From Nitrososphaerales archaeon TH5895 (GTDB lineage: Archaea; Thermoproteota; Nitrososphaeria; Nitrososphaerales; Nitrososphaeraceae), in NCBI GenBank assembly GCA_014523695.1, contig JAATVS010000090.1, positions 1-11,109 of the forward strand: a stretch of DNA of 11,109 bases, given 5' to 3'. Of the stretch, positions 1 through 6,686 are shown in pieces. The notes under the pieces are model-generated. The model ran no database searches, was not told where the DNA came from, and saw only the letters and a program-made list of their open reading frames with translations. A program made the position numbers and the translations under genes. The first letter of the stretch is position 1. Each line of letters opens with the position of its first letter.

Positions 1-1100
1 AAGTAGCCATTGTAGGATACTCCACTGCCAAATTTCGAAGATCAACTGACAAGTCAGTGTACGAATTAGCATGTGAACCTTCGATGGATATTTTGAGGTC
101 TTCAAATTTAGCAGCAAATAGGATCGAAGGCTTATTGTTTTCCAGCTGTTCCCATGATCTTTATGGCGGAGCAATATTGTCTGAGATGTTAGGCGTAAGT
201 CCTAAGCTAACCTGCAGGATTGATAATCTCTGCAATTCTGGAACCATCGCGATATCAACTGCCTATTCCTATATTTCTTCAGGACTGTGTGATTCAGTTC
301 TGGTAGTTGGCGCAGAGTTATATAACAGCCCTGGTTCAAAGCTCATTTGGGATGTATCAAGAGGCCATTTTACTTCTCCTATCTACTGGGCGTCGGTGTT
401 TGCAAGGATGCATATGCGAGAATACGGTACCACTGAAGAGGATCTGGCAAACATAGCAGTTAAGAATAGATCATCCTCTGTTAACAATCCTAACGCCATG
501 TTCAACAAGCCAATTACACTTGAAGATGTATTAGGTTCTAGGAAACTAGTTGATCCAATTAAACTGCTAGACTGCGGCGCATTATGTTCAGGCTCTTCAA
601 GCGTGTTACTAGTCTCAGAGGATCTTGCCAGAAAACTTGGTTCTCAGCCAGTCTGGATAGAAGGGATAGGACACCAAACAAATTGTGCAAGCATGGCACA
701 TGCTATTCCAGAAATATTTAAGGTAGGATCTTGCAAGTTAGCCGCATCACATGCTTATGAAATGGCAAAAATGAAACCCTCAGACATACAAGTGGCAGAA
801 ATTCATGATGCATTTACAATAATGGAAATTATGGCATGTGAGGATTTAGGATTTGCGAAGAGAGGGAATGGAGCTGCGTATGCCTTGGACGGAGATATTG
901 CGGTCAACCCCAGGGGAGGAATTATCGGATCCGGCCATCCAATTGGTGCAACAGGGATAGCTCAGGTATGCGAAATAGTATGTCAATTGAGGCATGAGTC
1001 AGGAGAACGCCAGGCAGGAAGTTGTAACGTTGGATTAGTTCATAACCTTGCGGCAGCAGGAACGTCAGCTACAGTCATGATACTCCGATCAGAGGTTTAG
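1..1100 (+). CDS. Thiolase (acetyl-CoA C-acetyltransferase-like, SCP2/archaeal type), 5'-partial
   Basis: The frame is open from the first bases of the window and already reads VAIVGYSTAKF, the usual thiolase N-terminus, so only a few codons lie outside; the in-frame GTG at 57 is not the real start. About 365 residues are visible, close to full length for the family (about 385-390). The nucleophilic Cys is in LCNSGTIAI (codon 231-233). The catalytic His regions are EIHDAFT (His codon 804-806) and GSGHPIGATG (His codon 935-937). Thiolases of this kind join two acetyl-CoA into acetoacetyl-CoA or run the reverse. In archaea this feeds the mevalonate pathway, and in ammonia-oxidising archaea a thiolase also closes the 3-hydroxypropionate/4-hydroxybutyrate carbon cycle; sequence alone does not decide between these. 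The DUF35 gene 10 nt downstream argues for a thiolase/DUF35 complex. An HMG-CoA synthase gene could lie just upstream, outside the window. Confidence 0.92.
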   Translation, partial: VAIVGYSTAKFRRSTDKSVYELACEPSMDILRSSNLAANRIEGLLFSSCSHDLYGGAILSEMLGVSPKLTCRIDNLCNSGTIAISTAYSYISSGLCDSVLVVGAELYNSPGSKLIWDVSRGHFTSPIYWASVFARMHMREYGTTEEDLANIAVKNRSSSVNNPNAMFNKPITLEDVLGSRKLVDPIKLLDCGALCSGSSSVLLVSEDLARKLGSQPVWIEGIGHQTNCASMAHAIPEIFKVGSCKLAASHAYEMAKMKPSDIQVAEIHDAFTIMEIMACEDLGFAKRGNGAAYALDGDIAVNPRGGIIGSGHPIGATGIAQVCEIVCQLRHESGERQAGSCNVGLVHNLAAAGTSATVMILRSEV

Positions 1101-1110
1101 GGGTAACCTA

Positions 1111-1455
1111 ATGCGACGCTTCATGAAACAGCTAAAAAATGGAAAATTTGTAATTCCTTATTGTACTGGTTGTAGAAAGAAGATTTGGCCACCGTACGAG
1201 TATTGTCCTGCCTGTTATCGGAGAACATCGATAGTAACGGCTGGCAAAATCGGCAAGATCGTGGAATTTAGCAGATCCTGGTTAGAAGAGCAACAGGTAA
1301 TCGTAGCGCTAATAGATATGGATGGGATCTTATTGTTGGGTTCCATTTCAGAAGGACAAGGCATTACTATCGGTGCAGAAGTAGAACTGCTATCTACCGG
1401 AACATCTACTGATGGAAAGATTTATTTCCATTTCAGAATACTTGGATTGGTTTGA
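1111..1455 (+). CDS. DUF35 zinc-ribbon/OB-fold protein, thiolase partner
   Basis: This 114-residue protein has a rubredoxin-like zinc ribbon with Cys18-x2-Cys21 and Cys32-x2-Cys35, followed by a beta-rich OB-fold (about residues 43-114). This is the standard DUF35 layout. In archaea such proteins bridge acetoacetyl-CoA thiolase and HMG-CoA synthase and hold CoA intermediates in the complex. The gene follows the thiolase by 10 nt on the same strand, so co-transcription is expected. A GGGG run ending 7 nt before the ATG could be a weak ribosome-binding site. A second in-frame ATG lies at codon 5 (1123), so the exact start is slightly uncertain. Confidence 0.88.
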   Translation: MRRFMKQLKNGKFVIPYCTGCRKKIWPPYEYCPACYRRTSIVTAGKIGKIVEFSRSWLEEQQVIVALIDMDGILLLGSISEGQGITIGAEVELLSTGTSTDGKIYFHFRILGLV

Positions 1456-1463
1456 TTCATATA

Positions 1464-1473
1464 CAATTAATAA
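1464..1473 (+). promoter_or_regulatory. TATA-like box for the gene at 1495
   Basis: The A/T-rich stretch CAATTAATAA is centred about 27 nt before the ATG at 1495. This is the spacing expected when transcription starts at or next to the start codon. No Shine-Dalgarno sequence precedes the ATG. Confidence 0.5.
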
Positions 1474-1494
1474 GTAAGGTATTTAAAACGAGTT

Positions 1495-1854
1495 ATGAGT
1501 TACGATAGATTTGTCGACGATCGACTCCTTACCAGTAGGGATGCTCTTAACACTACTCAAATGAAACTCAAACTAGTCGAAATTGATGAAGGAGCCAGAG
1601 ATTTCTCCCAAAGGTTTGGGAGTAGGGTTCTAGTTACAAAAGTTCTTCTCACGATGAAGTATTCGAAAACAGAGGAGGTAGAAGAGGTTGAACTGGATCT
1701 CGAACTACTTGAGAACAAGTTGAGAAAGGAACGATTATTCTCTTCCTCAAACAGATGGGTATCACCGAATGAAATAAAGAACGGATACATAATCGCAAAT
1801 CGGCATCTTGATTTACTTGCCGATGCCATTGCATTGGACATTATATCCTTTTGA
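1495..1854 (+). CDS. Small protein of unknown function
   Basis: I do not recognise this 119-residue protein. It is soluble by appearance, with no signal peptide, membrane segment or Cys pairs. The middle (about residues 54-78) is rich in Glu, Leu and Lys (SKTEEVEEVELDLELLENK) and is probably helical. The C-terminal part (HLDLLADAIALDIISF) also looks helical. The start is supported by a TATA-like box about 27 nt upstream, giving a leaderless message. Its own promoter separates it from the thiolase/DUF35 pair, and it converges with the tRNA-Asn gene. A 94-residue open frame on the opposite strand here is probably a shadow. Confidence 0.65.
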   Translation: MSYDRFVDDRLLTSRDALNTTQMKLKLVEIDEGARDFSQRFGSRVLVTKVLLTMKYSKTEEVEEVELDLELLENKLRKERLFSSSNRWVSPNEIKNGYIIANRHLDLLADAIALDIISF

Positions 1855-1888
1855 CTTTAATGGATGTAGAGTGAAGCAATAATTGAAG

Positions 1889-2000
1889 CGCCGCTGATCA
1901 GACTCGAACTGATGACCCACTGGTTAACAGCCAGCTAAGCTCCAGAGGAGTTTTTTCCAAACCACGCTAGAATTGCTCTACCATGCTGAGCTACAGCGGC
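1889..2000 (-). tRNA. tRNA-Asn(GTT) with a 38-nt non-canonical intron
   Basis: Read on the minus strand from 2000, the acceptor arm GCCGCTG pairs perfectly with CAGCGGC (ending 1890), with G at 1889 as discriminator and no encoded CCA. The D-arm is GCTC/GAGC with a GG-containing loop. The anticodon loop is CTGTTAA (anticodon GTT, Asn) closed by GCTGG/CCAGT, and the T-arm is ATCAG-TTCGAGT-CTGAT. Between the D-stem and the anticodon stem there are 38 extra nucleotides (about 1936-1973). Removing them leaves a normal 73-nt tRNA plus discriminator. The intron therefore sits around position 25/26 or 26/27 rather than the canonical 37/38; the exact boundary slides by one because an A is present at both junctions. 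Confidence 0.95.
1936..1973 (-). other. tRNA-Asn intron
   Basis: This 38-nt insertion lies between base 26 and base 27 of the mature tRNA. Near its 5' end the motif CTAGC can pair over 5 bp (one G-U) with the exon sequence GCTGG that forms the 5' side of the anticodon stem. This would make a relaxed bulge-helix-bulge substrate for the archaeal splicing endonuclease. Inside, CTCC-TCT-GGAG could form a small hairpin. The boundary could shift by 1 nt. Confidence 0.85.
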
Positions 2001-2025
2001 GCAATATTGTAGCAGATTATTGGAC

Positions 2026-2034
2026 AAATTAAAT
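2026..2034 (-). promoter_or_regulatory. TATA-like box for tRNA-Asn
   Basis: On the minus strand this reads ATTTAATTT, centred 30 nt upstream of the mature tRNA 5' end at 2000. That is a plausible archaeal TATA position for initiation a few bases before the tRNA. Confidence 0.5.
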
Positions 2035-2507
2035 GTTGTGTTAGACGTACTGATATGATTCATTGGGTATGCCAACGGTTGACTTTTTTTGGATATGGTT
2101 TAATGAAGACAATCTCCACCTAGAAGATATTCCATCATGTTGAAAATGAGATTTAATCGCCGCAGTAGTAATTAATTAACACAAACATTACAATCTATCG
2201 GTTTTGGGTAGGGGTTATGAGCTTCAAAAGTTGGAATTGTCAGTAGTAGGATAGTCACTCCATTCTGTATCTACCTACCATGCTTGATTAAGAAGAGCTT
2301 CTGAAGAAAAAAATATGCTGCTAATTAATTTGACGAATTTCGGCTTTACTTTGATCAACACTGATTGTTCAGAAAAGGACCCATTTCTGTATCGTTCAAC
2401 AAAGACAACGTTTTTTTTACTCGCATTTACGCTGAAATTGGGCTTCCCCGTTTGAAAAGGCACGAACACCCTTTTTGTACTTTTTGTCTCGTAAGGTTGA
2501 CAATTTG

Positions 2508-2516
2508 TTTAATTAA
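2508..2516 (+). promoter_or_regulatory. TATA-like box for the serine recombinase
   Basis: TTTAATTAA is centred 35 nt before the ATG at 2547. This would give a message with a leader of only several bases. Confidence 0.4.
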
Positions 2517-2546
2517 CTTCTTAGTTAGGTTTTCTTCAATTAAATC

Positions 2547-3134
2547 ATGTATGCATTTGCCTACCTAAGGGTTAGTACAGAAGAACAGACTGTTATGAAT
2601 CAGAAACTTGTTCTAGACAGATGGGCTTTGGGCCATGATTTTGATATACTCTCCTACTTCGAAGACTCGTCAGTAAGCGGAAGAATTCCAGCTATTCGGA
2701 GGCGTGGTTTCAAGGATATGCTCGAGATCATCAAATCAGATTCCGTAGATGCCATACTAGTTTACGAGCTGTCAAGGGTCGGCAGAACATTCTGGGACAC
2801 CCTTGATGCGATAAAAGCCATTGAAGAGTACGCTCCGTTGATTTCTTGTTCACCGCGGGAAACTTTTCTACAGAGTACAGAACCCAGTGTCAGGAAGTTG
2901 ATGATCGGCATACTCACATGGGTAGCTGAAAGAGAGCGAGAGATGCTAGTCCAACGCACCAAGGACGGGATGCGGAGGGCTAAAGAATCCGGCAAAAACA
3001 TTGGAAGGCCCCAGGCGATGATAGATAAGAACATACTAGTCAAGCTTCTAGCAGATAATACTCCCCGTTCTCGAATTGCAAAAGACCTCGGGATTTCAAA
3101 AGCAACGCTTTACAAGGAATTAAGACAAATGTAG
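2547..3134 (+). CDS. Small serine recombinase (resolvase/invertase family)
   Basis: The 195-residue protein has the size and layout of the gamma-delta resolvase/Hin invertase group. The N-terminal catalytic domain opens with AYLRVSTEEQ, placing Arg8 and the nucleophile Ser10 as in the classic enzymes. SVSGRIPAIRRRGF (about 42-55) and YELSRVGRTF (73-82, Arg77 and Arg80) supply the other active-site arginines. A long helix (about 117-147, IGILTWVAERERE onward) leads through GKNIGRPQ to a C-terminal helix-turn-helix (about 173-192, PRSRIAKDLGISKATLYKEL). It would cut and rejoin DNA at two short sites through a phosphoserine link. No transposase, TnpB or cargo genes accompany it, so it could be a resolvase/invertase left from a mobile element or a resident recombinase. 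It converges on bioA. Confidence 0.92.
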   Translation: MYAFAYLRVSTEEQTVMNQKLVLDRWALGHDFDILSYFEDSSVSGRIPAIRRRGFKDMLEIIKSDSVDAILVYELSRVGRTFWDTLDAIKAIEEYAPLISCSPRETFLQSTEPSVRKLMIGILTWVAEREREMLVQRTKDGMRRAKESGKNIGRPQAMIDKNILVKLLADNTPRSRIAKDLGISKATLYKELRQM

Positions 3135-3169
3135 TAATAGCCTCTAAGATTGACCATCATTTTGACTCA

Positions 3170-3176
3170 TTTTTTT
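3170..3176 (+). terminator. T-tract after the recombinase
   Basis: A run of seven T lies 36 nt after the recombinase stop, with no clear hairpin. This is the usual form of an archaeal intrinsic terminator. The last two bases of the run overlap the stop codon of the convergent bioA. Confidence 0.5.
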
Positions 3177-4488
3177 AGAGTAACCGCTCAATTTTGTCAA
3201 TAATGAGGCCGACTATGCTTAGTAGGTATTCAAGATTTTTCCTGTCAATGGCAAGTGGAGGAATCAATACTATTGTCTTTCCCAACGGCCTCAAGTAAAC
3301 CCCGGAGTTCAAGGCATTCTTAAAAATAAAAGAATCAACAGGTTCGCCAGTTTTCTTTCTTATCGCGTTTATCCCTCGTCTCGAAATGTCTAAACCTGCA
3401 AGCATTCCTTTATGGCGCAAATTGCTGACAGCTGGAGATTTCTGAAAATCATACAACCTGTTTCTTATGTATCTTGAATTCAGAGAAATATCTTTTATTA
3501 AACCTCTGTTTCTATACAGTTTCAAATTGGCAATGGCAGTTGCACACCCGATAGGATGTCCGCAAAATGTGTGACCGTGATAGAATTTAGATCTCCTATC
3601 TAGGAACGATTGAAATATTTCGGAGCTTGTTAATGTAACCGCTAATGGTGTGTATCCGGCAGTTAGGGATTTACCGAAACAAACGATATCCGGAATTGAA
3701 TCTTGTTTCAAGTATTCTATCATACTTCCGAGCCTACCGAACCCAGTGGCAATCTCATCCAAAATTAGAAGAATCCCGTACGTATTGGATAGCTCAGCTA
3801 TCTTCTTTTGATATCCTTGTGGAAAAATCCTTACCCCACCTGCAATCTGAGCACCGCTCTCCATTACTAATGCGCAGGTCGTAGTGGAAATTCTCTTCAG
3901 ATAAGATTCGGTCTCCTCAAGGATCTCATCTAATTTAACCACACGCCCGCTTAAATTTTGAGCAGGACTAGGAAGTCGAGTTACCCTTCTCAGCAGTGGT
4001 CTGTAGACTGAAAAGTATCGAGGGACATACCCCACTGACATTGCTCCGATTGTGTCACCGTGATAACCATGTTGAAGGGAGACAAAATGTTTCTTTTCAG
4101 GCTTACCTCGATTCTTGTAGTATTGGATAGCCATTTTCATCGCAACCTCTATTGCTGTAGAACCGTTATCGGAATAGAAAACGTGTTCCATTCCTTTTGA
4201 TAACTTTAATAGCTCTAAAGAAAGTTCTATGGATGGTTTATTTGCTAAACCAAAGAGACTTGAATGTTGAAGCGTATTAATTTGATTTTCCATTTCTCTG
4301 ATAATCTCCTTCTCTCCGTGGCCCCAAACATTGCACCACATACTTGCAACACCGTCAAGGTATTGACGACCAGTAGAATCTATAAGATGGAACCCTTTTC
4401 CTCTAGTTATTACCTTGTACGATGAGCTATCCCATACGGTCATATCCGTATATGGATACCAAATGTGACGGTTATTGGTTAGAGCCAT
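3175..4488 (-). CDS. bioA: Adenosylmethionine--8-amino-7-oxononanoate aminotransferase
   Basis: This fold-type I PLP aminotransferase converts KAPA to DAPA, with S-adenosylmethionine as the usual amino donor. At 437 residues it is full length. IWYPYTDM (9-16) and MWCNVWGHG (50-58) correspond to the BioA substrate-pocket segments. HGYHGDT (140-146) carries the PLP-stacking Tyr142, and LDEIATGFGR (243-252) holds Asp244, which contacts the PLP ring nitrogen. FGKSLTAG (271-278) contains the Schiff-base Lys273. YHGHTFCGHP and RPLGKTIVLIPPL (Arg400) match the KAPA-binding part of BioA and favour it over ornithine or GABA aminotransferases. The ATG at 4488 has a TATA-like box about 29 nt upstream. 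It is divergent from bioD across 37 nt and converges with the recombinase. Confidence 0.95.
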   Translation of the reverse strand: MALTNNRHIWYPYTDMTVWDSSSYKVITRGKGFHLIDSTGRQYLDGVASMWCNVWGHGEKEIIREMENQINTLQHSSLFGLANKPSIELSLELLKLSKGMEHVFYSDNGSTAIEVAMKMAIQYYKNRGKPEKKHFVSLQHGYHGDTIGAMSVGYVPRYFSVYRPLLRRVTRLPSPAQNLSGRVVKLDEILEETESYLKRISTTTCALVMESGAQIAGGVRIFPQGYQKKIAELSNTYGILLILDEIATGFGRLGSMIEYLKQDSIPDIVCFGKSLTAGYTPLAVTLTSSEIFQSFLDRRSKFYHGHTFCGHPIGCATAIANLKLYRNRGLIKDISLNSRYIRNRLYDFQKSPAVSNLRHKGMLAGLDISRRGINAIRKKTGEPVDSFIFKNALNSGVYLRPLGKTIVLIPPLAIDRKNLEYLLSIVGLIIDKIERLL

Positions 4489-4493
4489 ATTGA

Positions 4494-4499
4494 TATAAA
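4494..4499 (+). promoter_or_regulatory. TATA box for bioD
   Basis: TATAAA is centred 29-30 nt before the GTG of bioD, so the message is probably leaderless. It lies only 6-11 bp from the bioA start codon on the other strand. Confidence 0.6.
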
Positions 4500-4512
4500 G
4501 CGAACTCGATCA

Positions 4513-4520
4513 CTATTAAA
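4513..4520 (-). promoter_or_regulatory. TATA box for bioA
   Basis: On the minus strand this reads TTTAATAG, with its core centred 29-30 nt before the bioA ATG, mirroring the bioD box on the other strand. The two boxes are about 21 bp apart, centre to centre. Confidence 0.55.
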
Positions 4521-4525
4521 TTTCT

Positions 4526-5239
4526 GTGAAAGGAATATTTGTCACTGGAACCGATACTAACATTGGAAAGACATTCGTATCATGCATGATAACGAGAGTT
4601 TTAAAGGGATACGGTATCGACGTAGGAGTAATGAAGCCTTTTGCTGCATCGCATAGGCGCTACTCTTCTATGTTCAGTTCTGAGGATGTATGGAGGCTTG
4701 CCCGTGCTGCCAAAGTAGCTGATCCCGATGATTTGATGAACCCTTTTTTCTATCAAATTGGGACAGCTCCTTTTCTTGCCGCAACCATGAGCGGAAGGCC
4801 TACCCCCAACATGAGTTTTGCAGTCAAAATATTACGAAGACTGTCAAAGCAACATGAGTTTCTTGTGGTGGAAGGTATTGGGGGGATTATGGTTCCCATC
4901 TCTAGGAGGGAGACCCTTTTAGATTTTATCAAGATGGTTGGATTTCCTGCCATCATCGTGACCTCGCCAAAACTAGGGACTATAAACCATACACTGCTTA
5001 CTTTCCATGCTTGCCTCAGCAGGAAAATTAAGGTATATGCGATAATCATCAATAAGAAGCCAGAGACAACTTCCAAGGTTCAAGATCGCCTCGGATCCTT
5101 ACTCTCTACACTTACGGGAGTAAAGAGAATAATTGAAATCCCAAGAATTCGAAACGGTCAGAATCTAAAAAGTGTGGAAGATTTACTAGCCCGAGAACTT
5201 TTCGACCTTGGGAGCAGTAAACAATATTCTAGGCCATAA
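4526..5239 (+). CDS. bioD: Dethiobiotin synthetase
   Basis: BioD closes the ureido ring of DAPA with CO2 and ATP to give dethiobiotin. At 237 residues it is slightly longer than the E. coli enzyme (about 225). The P-loop is VTGTDTNIGKT (6-16, Lys15). VMKPFAA (35-41) provides the conserved Lys37, VVEGIGGIMVPI (114-125) is the Glu-Gly-Xaa-Gly-Gly segment, and GTINHTLLT (151-159) is the dimer/substrate helix region. The start is GTG; there is no upstream ATG in frame, and a TATAAA about 29 nt upstream fits leaderless initiation at this GTG. It is divergent from bioA and converges with bioF across 238 nt. Confidence 0.95.
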   Translation: MKGIFVTGTDTNIGKTFVSCMITRVLKGYGIDVGVMKPFAASHRRYSSMFSSEDVWRLARAAKVADPDDLMNPFFYQIGTAPFLAATMSGRPTPNMSFAVKILRRLSKQHEFLVVEGIGGIMVPISRRETLLDFIKMVGFPAIIVTSPKLGTINHTLLTFHACLSRKIKVYAIIINKKPETTSKVQDRLGSLLSTLTGVKRIIEIPRIRNGQNLKSVEDLLARELFDLGSSKQYSRP

Positions 5240-5243
5240 TCAA

Positions 5244-5248
5244 TTTTT
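5244..5248 (+). terminator. Short T-tract after bioD
   Basis: Five T residues lie 4 nt after the bioD stop without a hairpin. This is a weak candidate for archaeal termination. Confidence 0.25.
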
Positions 5249-5437
5249 CATAACTCGAGATATGAAACATTGCCAATATGATCAGTTTTAATAATTTAGA
5301 ATTGGTCAGCGATAATACTACGTAGGGGGTTACATACAAGAGTGTCCATTTTTCAAAAACCAAAAATCTATAGTGAGCCAAAATGCCCAAGAATATACCC
5401 GCTGTAATTGTCTATACTTGATTGTCCCTAACTGAGT

Positions 5438-5466
5438 AATGTTTCTAATTTCGAATTCTGAAATAT
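5438..5466. repeat. Near-copy of a 29-nt palindromic element, downstream of bioF
   Basis: Read on the minus strand, this 29-nt segment matches the plus-strand segment 7698-7726 at 25 of 29 positions without gaps. It keeps the symmetric arms AT-n-TTTC and GAAA-n-AT, 14 nt apart, and has GAATTC and TTCGAA at its centre. It ends 12 nt beyond the bioF stop codon. The arm pairing is weaker than in the other copy, with two symmetric pairs lost. Confidence 0.65.
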
Positions 5467-5477
5467 GAATGGGTTAT

Positions 5478-6686
5478 CTATATCAATTTCAATTTGGCAG
5501 CAGCATACCTTATCGCATCCACGGCATTCAATATGTTTACGCGCGTATGTAGAGCCGAAATACTAATTCTAATTCTCGCACAACCCTTCTTAACTGTAGG
5601 AAATCTGATGGGTTGGGTTAGGATACCTTTTTTCAAGACTAGTTTGGAGAACCTGACGGCATTTTTTTCAGATCCTATTAAGATTGGAATGATCTGAGTA
5701 CGAGGCTGGCCAGCGACGAGTCCCATCTTGCAAAGCTCTCTTCCAAAAAAATCGATATTGCGGAACAACTTGTACTGTAGGTGACCGCTCTCCGCAATCT
5801 CCATAGCAGTTGTTGCTGAAATACAGAGGTGGCTAGGAATGGAAGATGTATAAATAAATTGTTTAGATCTGTTTATCAGTAGTTCTCGCATTTGTCTGGA
5901 AGTGGCAACGTAGCCCCCAAAGCATCCTAACGCTTTACTCAAACTACTAATGTGAAAGTCAACCTTCGAGTTGACACCAAAATAGGAGGGAACCCCGGAA
6001 AAGGGACGATCTCTCAGGTTTCCGAATATGAAATCTCCATGCGCGTCATCCACTACTAATAGTGCATCATGTGAATGACAGATATCGCATATTTCCTTTA
6101 AATTTGCAAAATCTCCATCCATACTGAACACGCCTTCGGTAACCACTATCTTTCTTGGGAAGTCGCCGGCCTGTTCAATTTTCTGTTCTAGATCGTGAAC
6201 GTCATTGTGTCTAAATATCCTGATTTCGGCGTCACTCAATCGACATCCGTCTATAATGCTTGCGTGGTTAAGCTCATCACTAAAAATGACACAATTTTTA
6301 CCACCTAAAACAGTAATGGTACCAATATTTGCCATGTAACCTGTAGGAAAAACCAATGCTGTCTGTGTATTTCGGTGAATAGCTAGCATATCCTCAAGAC
6401 GCTCCAATTCAGGTGTATTTCCTGTGATAAGCCTCGAACTGCATGGAGAAATCTGCCTCAGAGATTTCTTGGTGGATTTTATTACTTCTTTCCTGGTTGA
6501 GATACCCATGTAATCATTGGAACAAAAATTCAAAATGTTACCCTGATTGTTATGTCTAATTCTAACTGATCCCTTCAGAATATTGTCTATATTTAAGGTT
6601 CGATAAAGATCACAAGATCTTAGATAATCAAGTTCTCTTTTGGCGAAACTGTAATGGTTAGACCGAGTTGATACCAATATCCCCAA
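5478..6686 (-). CDS. bioF: 8-amino-7-oxononanoate synthase (KAPA synthase)
   Basis: This alpha-oxoamine synthase family enzyme condenses a pimeloyl thioester with L-alanine to KAPA using PLP. It is 402 residues against about 385-390 for typical BioF. Motifs in order are NFCSNDYMGI (53-62), FPTGYMAN (113-120), SDELNHASIIDG (136-147), TEGVFSMDGD (183-192), VVDDAHG (211-217, the PLP Asp/His region), SSLSKALGCFGGYV (247-260, Schiff-base Lys251) and the C-terminal RIRISISALH. Related 2-amino-3-ketobutyrate ligases look similar, but the bio context settles the call. A TGA lies immediately before the first codon, so the start must be TTG at 6686 or a second TTG at 6677; a GGGG run near the second could help. 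It overlaps the 3' end of bioB by 20-29 nt, suggesting coupled translation. Confidence 0.92.
   Translation of the reverse strand: MGILVSTRSNHYSFAKRELDYLRSCDLYRTLNIDNILKGSVRIRHNNQGNILNFCSNDYMGISTRKEVIKSTKKSLRQISPCSSRLITGNTPELERLEDMLAIHRNTQTALVFPTGYMANIGTITVLGGKNCVIFSDELNHASIIDGCRLSDAEIRIFRHNDVHDLEQKIEQAGDFPRKIVVTEGVFSMDGDFANLKEICDICHSHDALLVVDDAHGDFIFGNLRDRPFSGVPSYFGVNSKVDFHISSLSKALGCFGGYVATSRQMRELLINRSKQFIYTSSIPSHLCISATTAMEIAESGHLQYKLFRNIDFFGRELCKMGLVAGQPRTQIIPILIGSEKNAVRFSKLVLKKGILTQPIRFPTVKKGCARIRISISALHTRVNILNAVDAIRYAAAKLKLI

Larger units (their letters stand above)
2001..2546. other. Gene-poor intergenic region of about 550 nt
   Basis: I find no convincing gene here. Two short open frames (2275-2469 minus, 2365-2568 plus) overlap each other on opposite strands, have unremarkable protein sequence, and the second runs into the recombinase; I treat both as chance. 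The only recognisable elements are the tRNA promoter at one end and the recombinase promoter at the other. The stretch is A/T-rich, with several TAATTAA motifs (near 2170, 2328 and 2510) and an 8-nt direct repeat CAGTAGTA (2163-2170 and 2241-2248), none beyond what such composition could give by chance. It could hold a recombination site for the adjacent recombinase, but I cannot define one. Confidence 0.6.

Noticed and set aside
1431..1441. An 11-nt match (TTTCAGAATAC) to the bio-flanking element inside the DUF35 gene
   Set aside because: The match stops after 11 nt, lacks the second arm, and lies in coding sequence; chance is sufficient.
1557..1841. A 94-residue open frame opposite the gene at 1495
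   Set aside because: Its protein is dominated by Ser/Thr runs typical of antisense translation of a Glu-rich gene, and the plus-strand gene has a well-placed TATA box.
1889..1935. tRNA-Asn 3' end as an attachment site for an integrated element
   Set aside because: I see no second copy of the tRNA 3' end in the window, and the only recombinase is a serine type, whereas tRNA integration usually involves tyrosine integrases.
2069..2143. A 24-codon plus-strand frame starting at ATG 2069
   Set aside because: Too short to judge, with no TATA box at leaderless spacing and no ribosome-binding site.
2275..2568. Two short frames on opposite strands (2275-2469 minus, 2365-2568 plus)
   Set aside because: They overlap, show no family features, and the plus-strand one runs past the recombinase start.
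4443..4457. Inverted repeat TATCC-n5-GGATA at the start of bioA
   Set aside because: It encodes the conserved WYPYTDM segment of BioA, so protein constraint explains it adequately.
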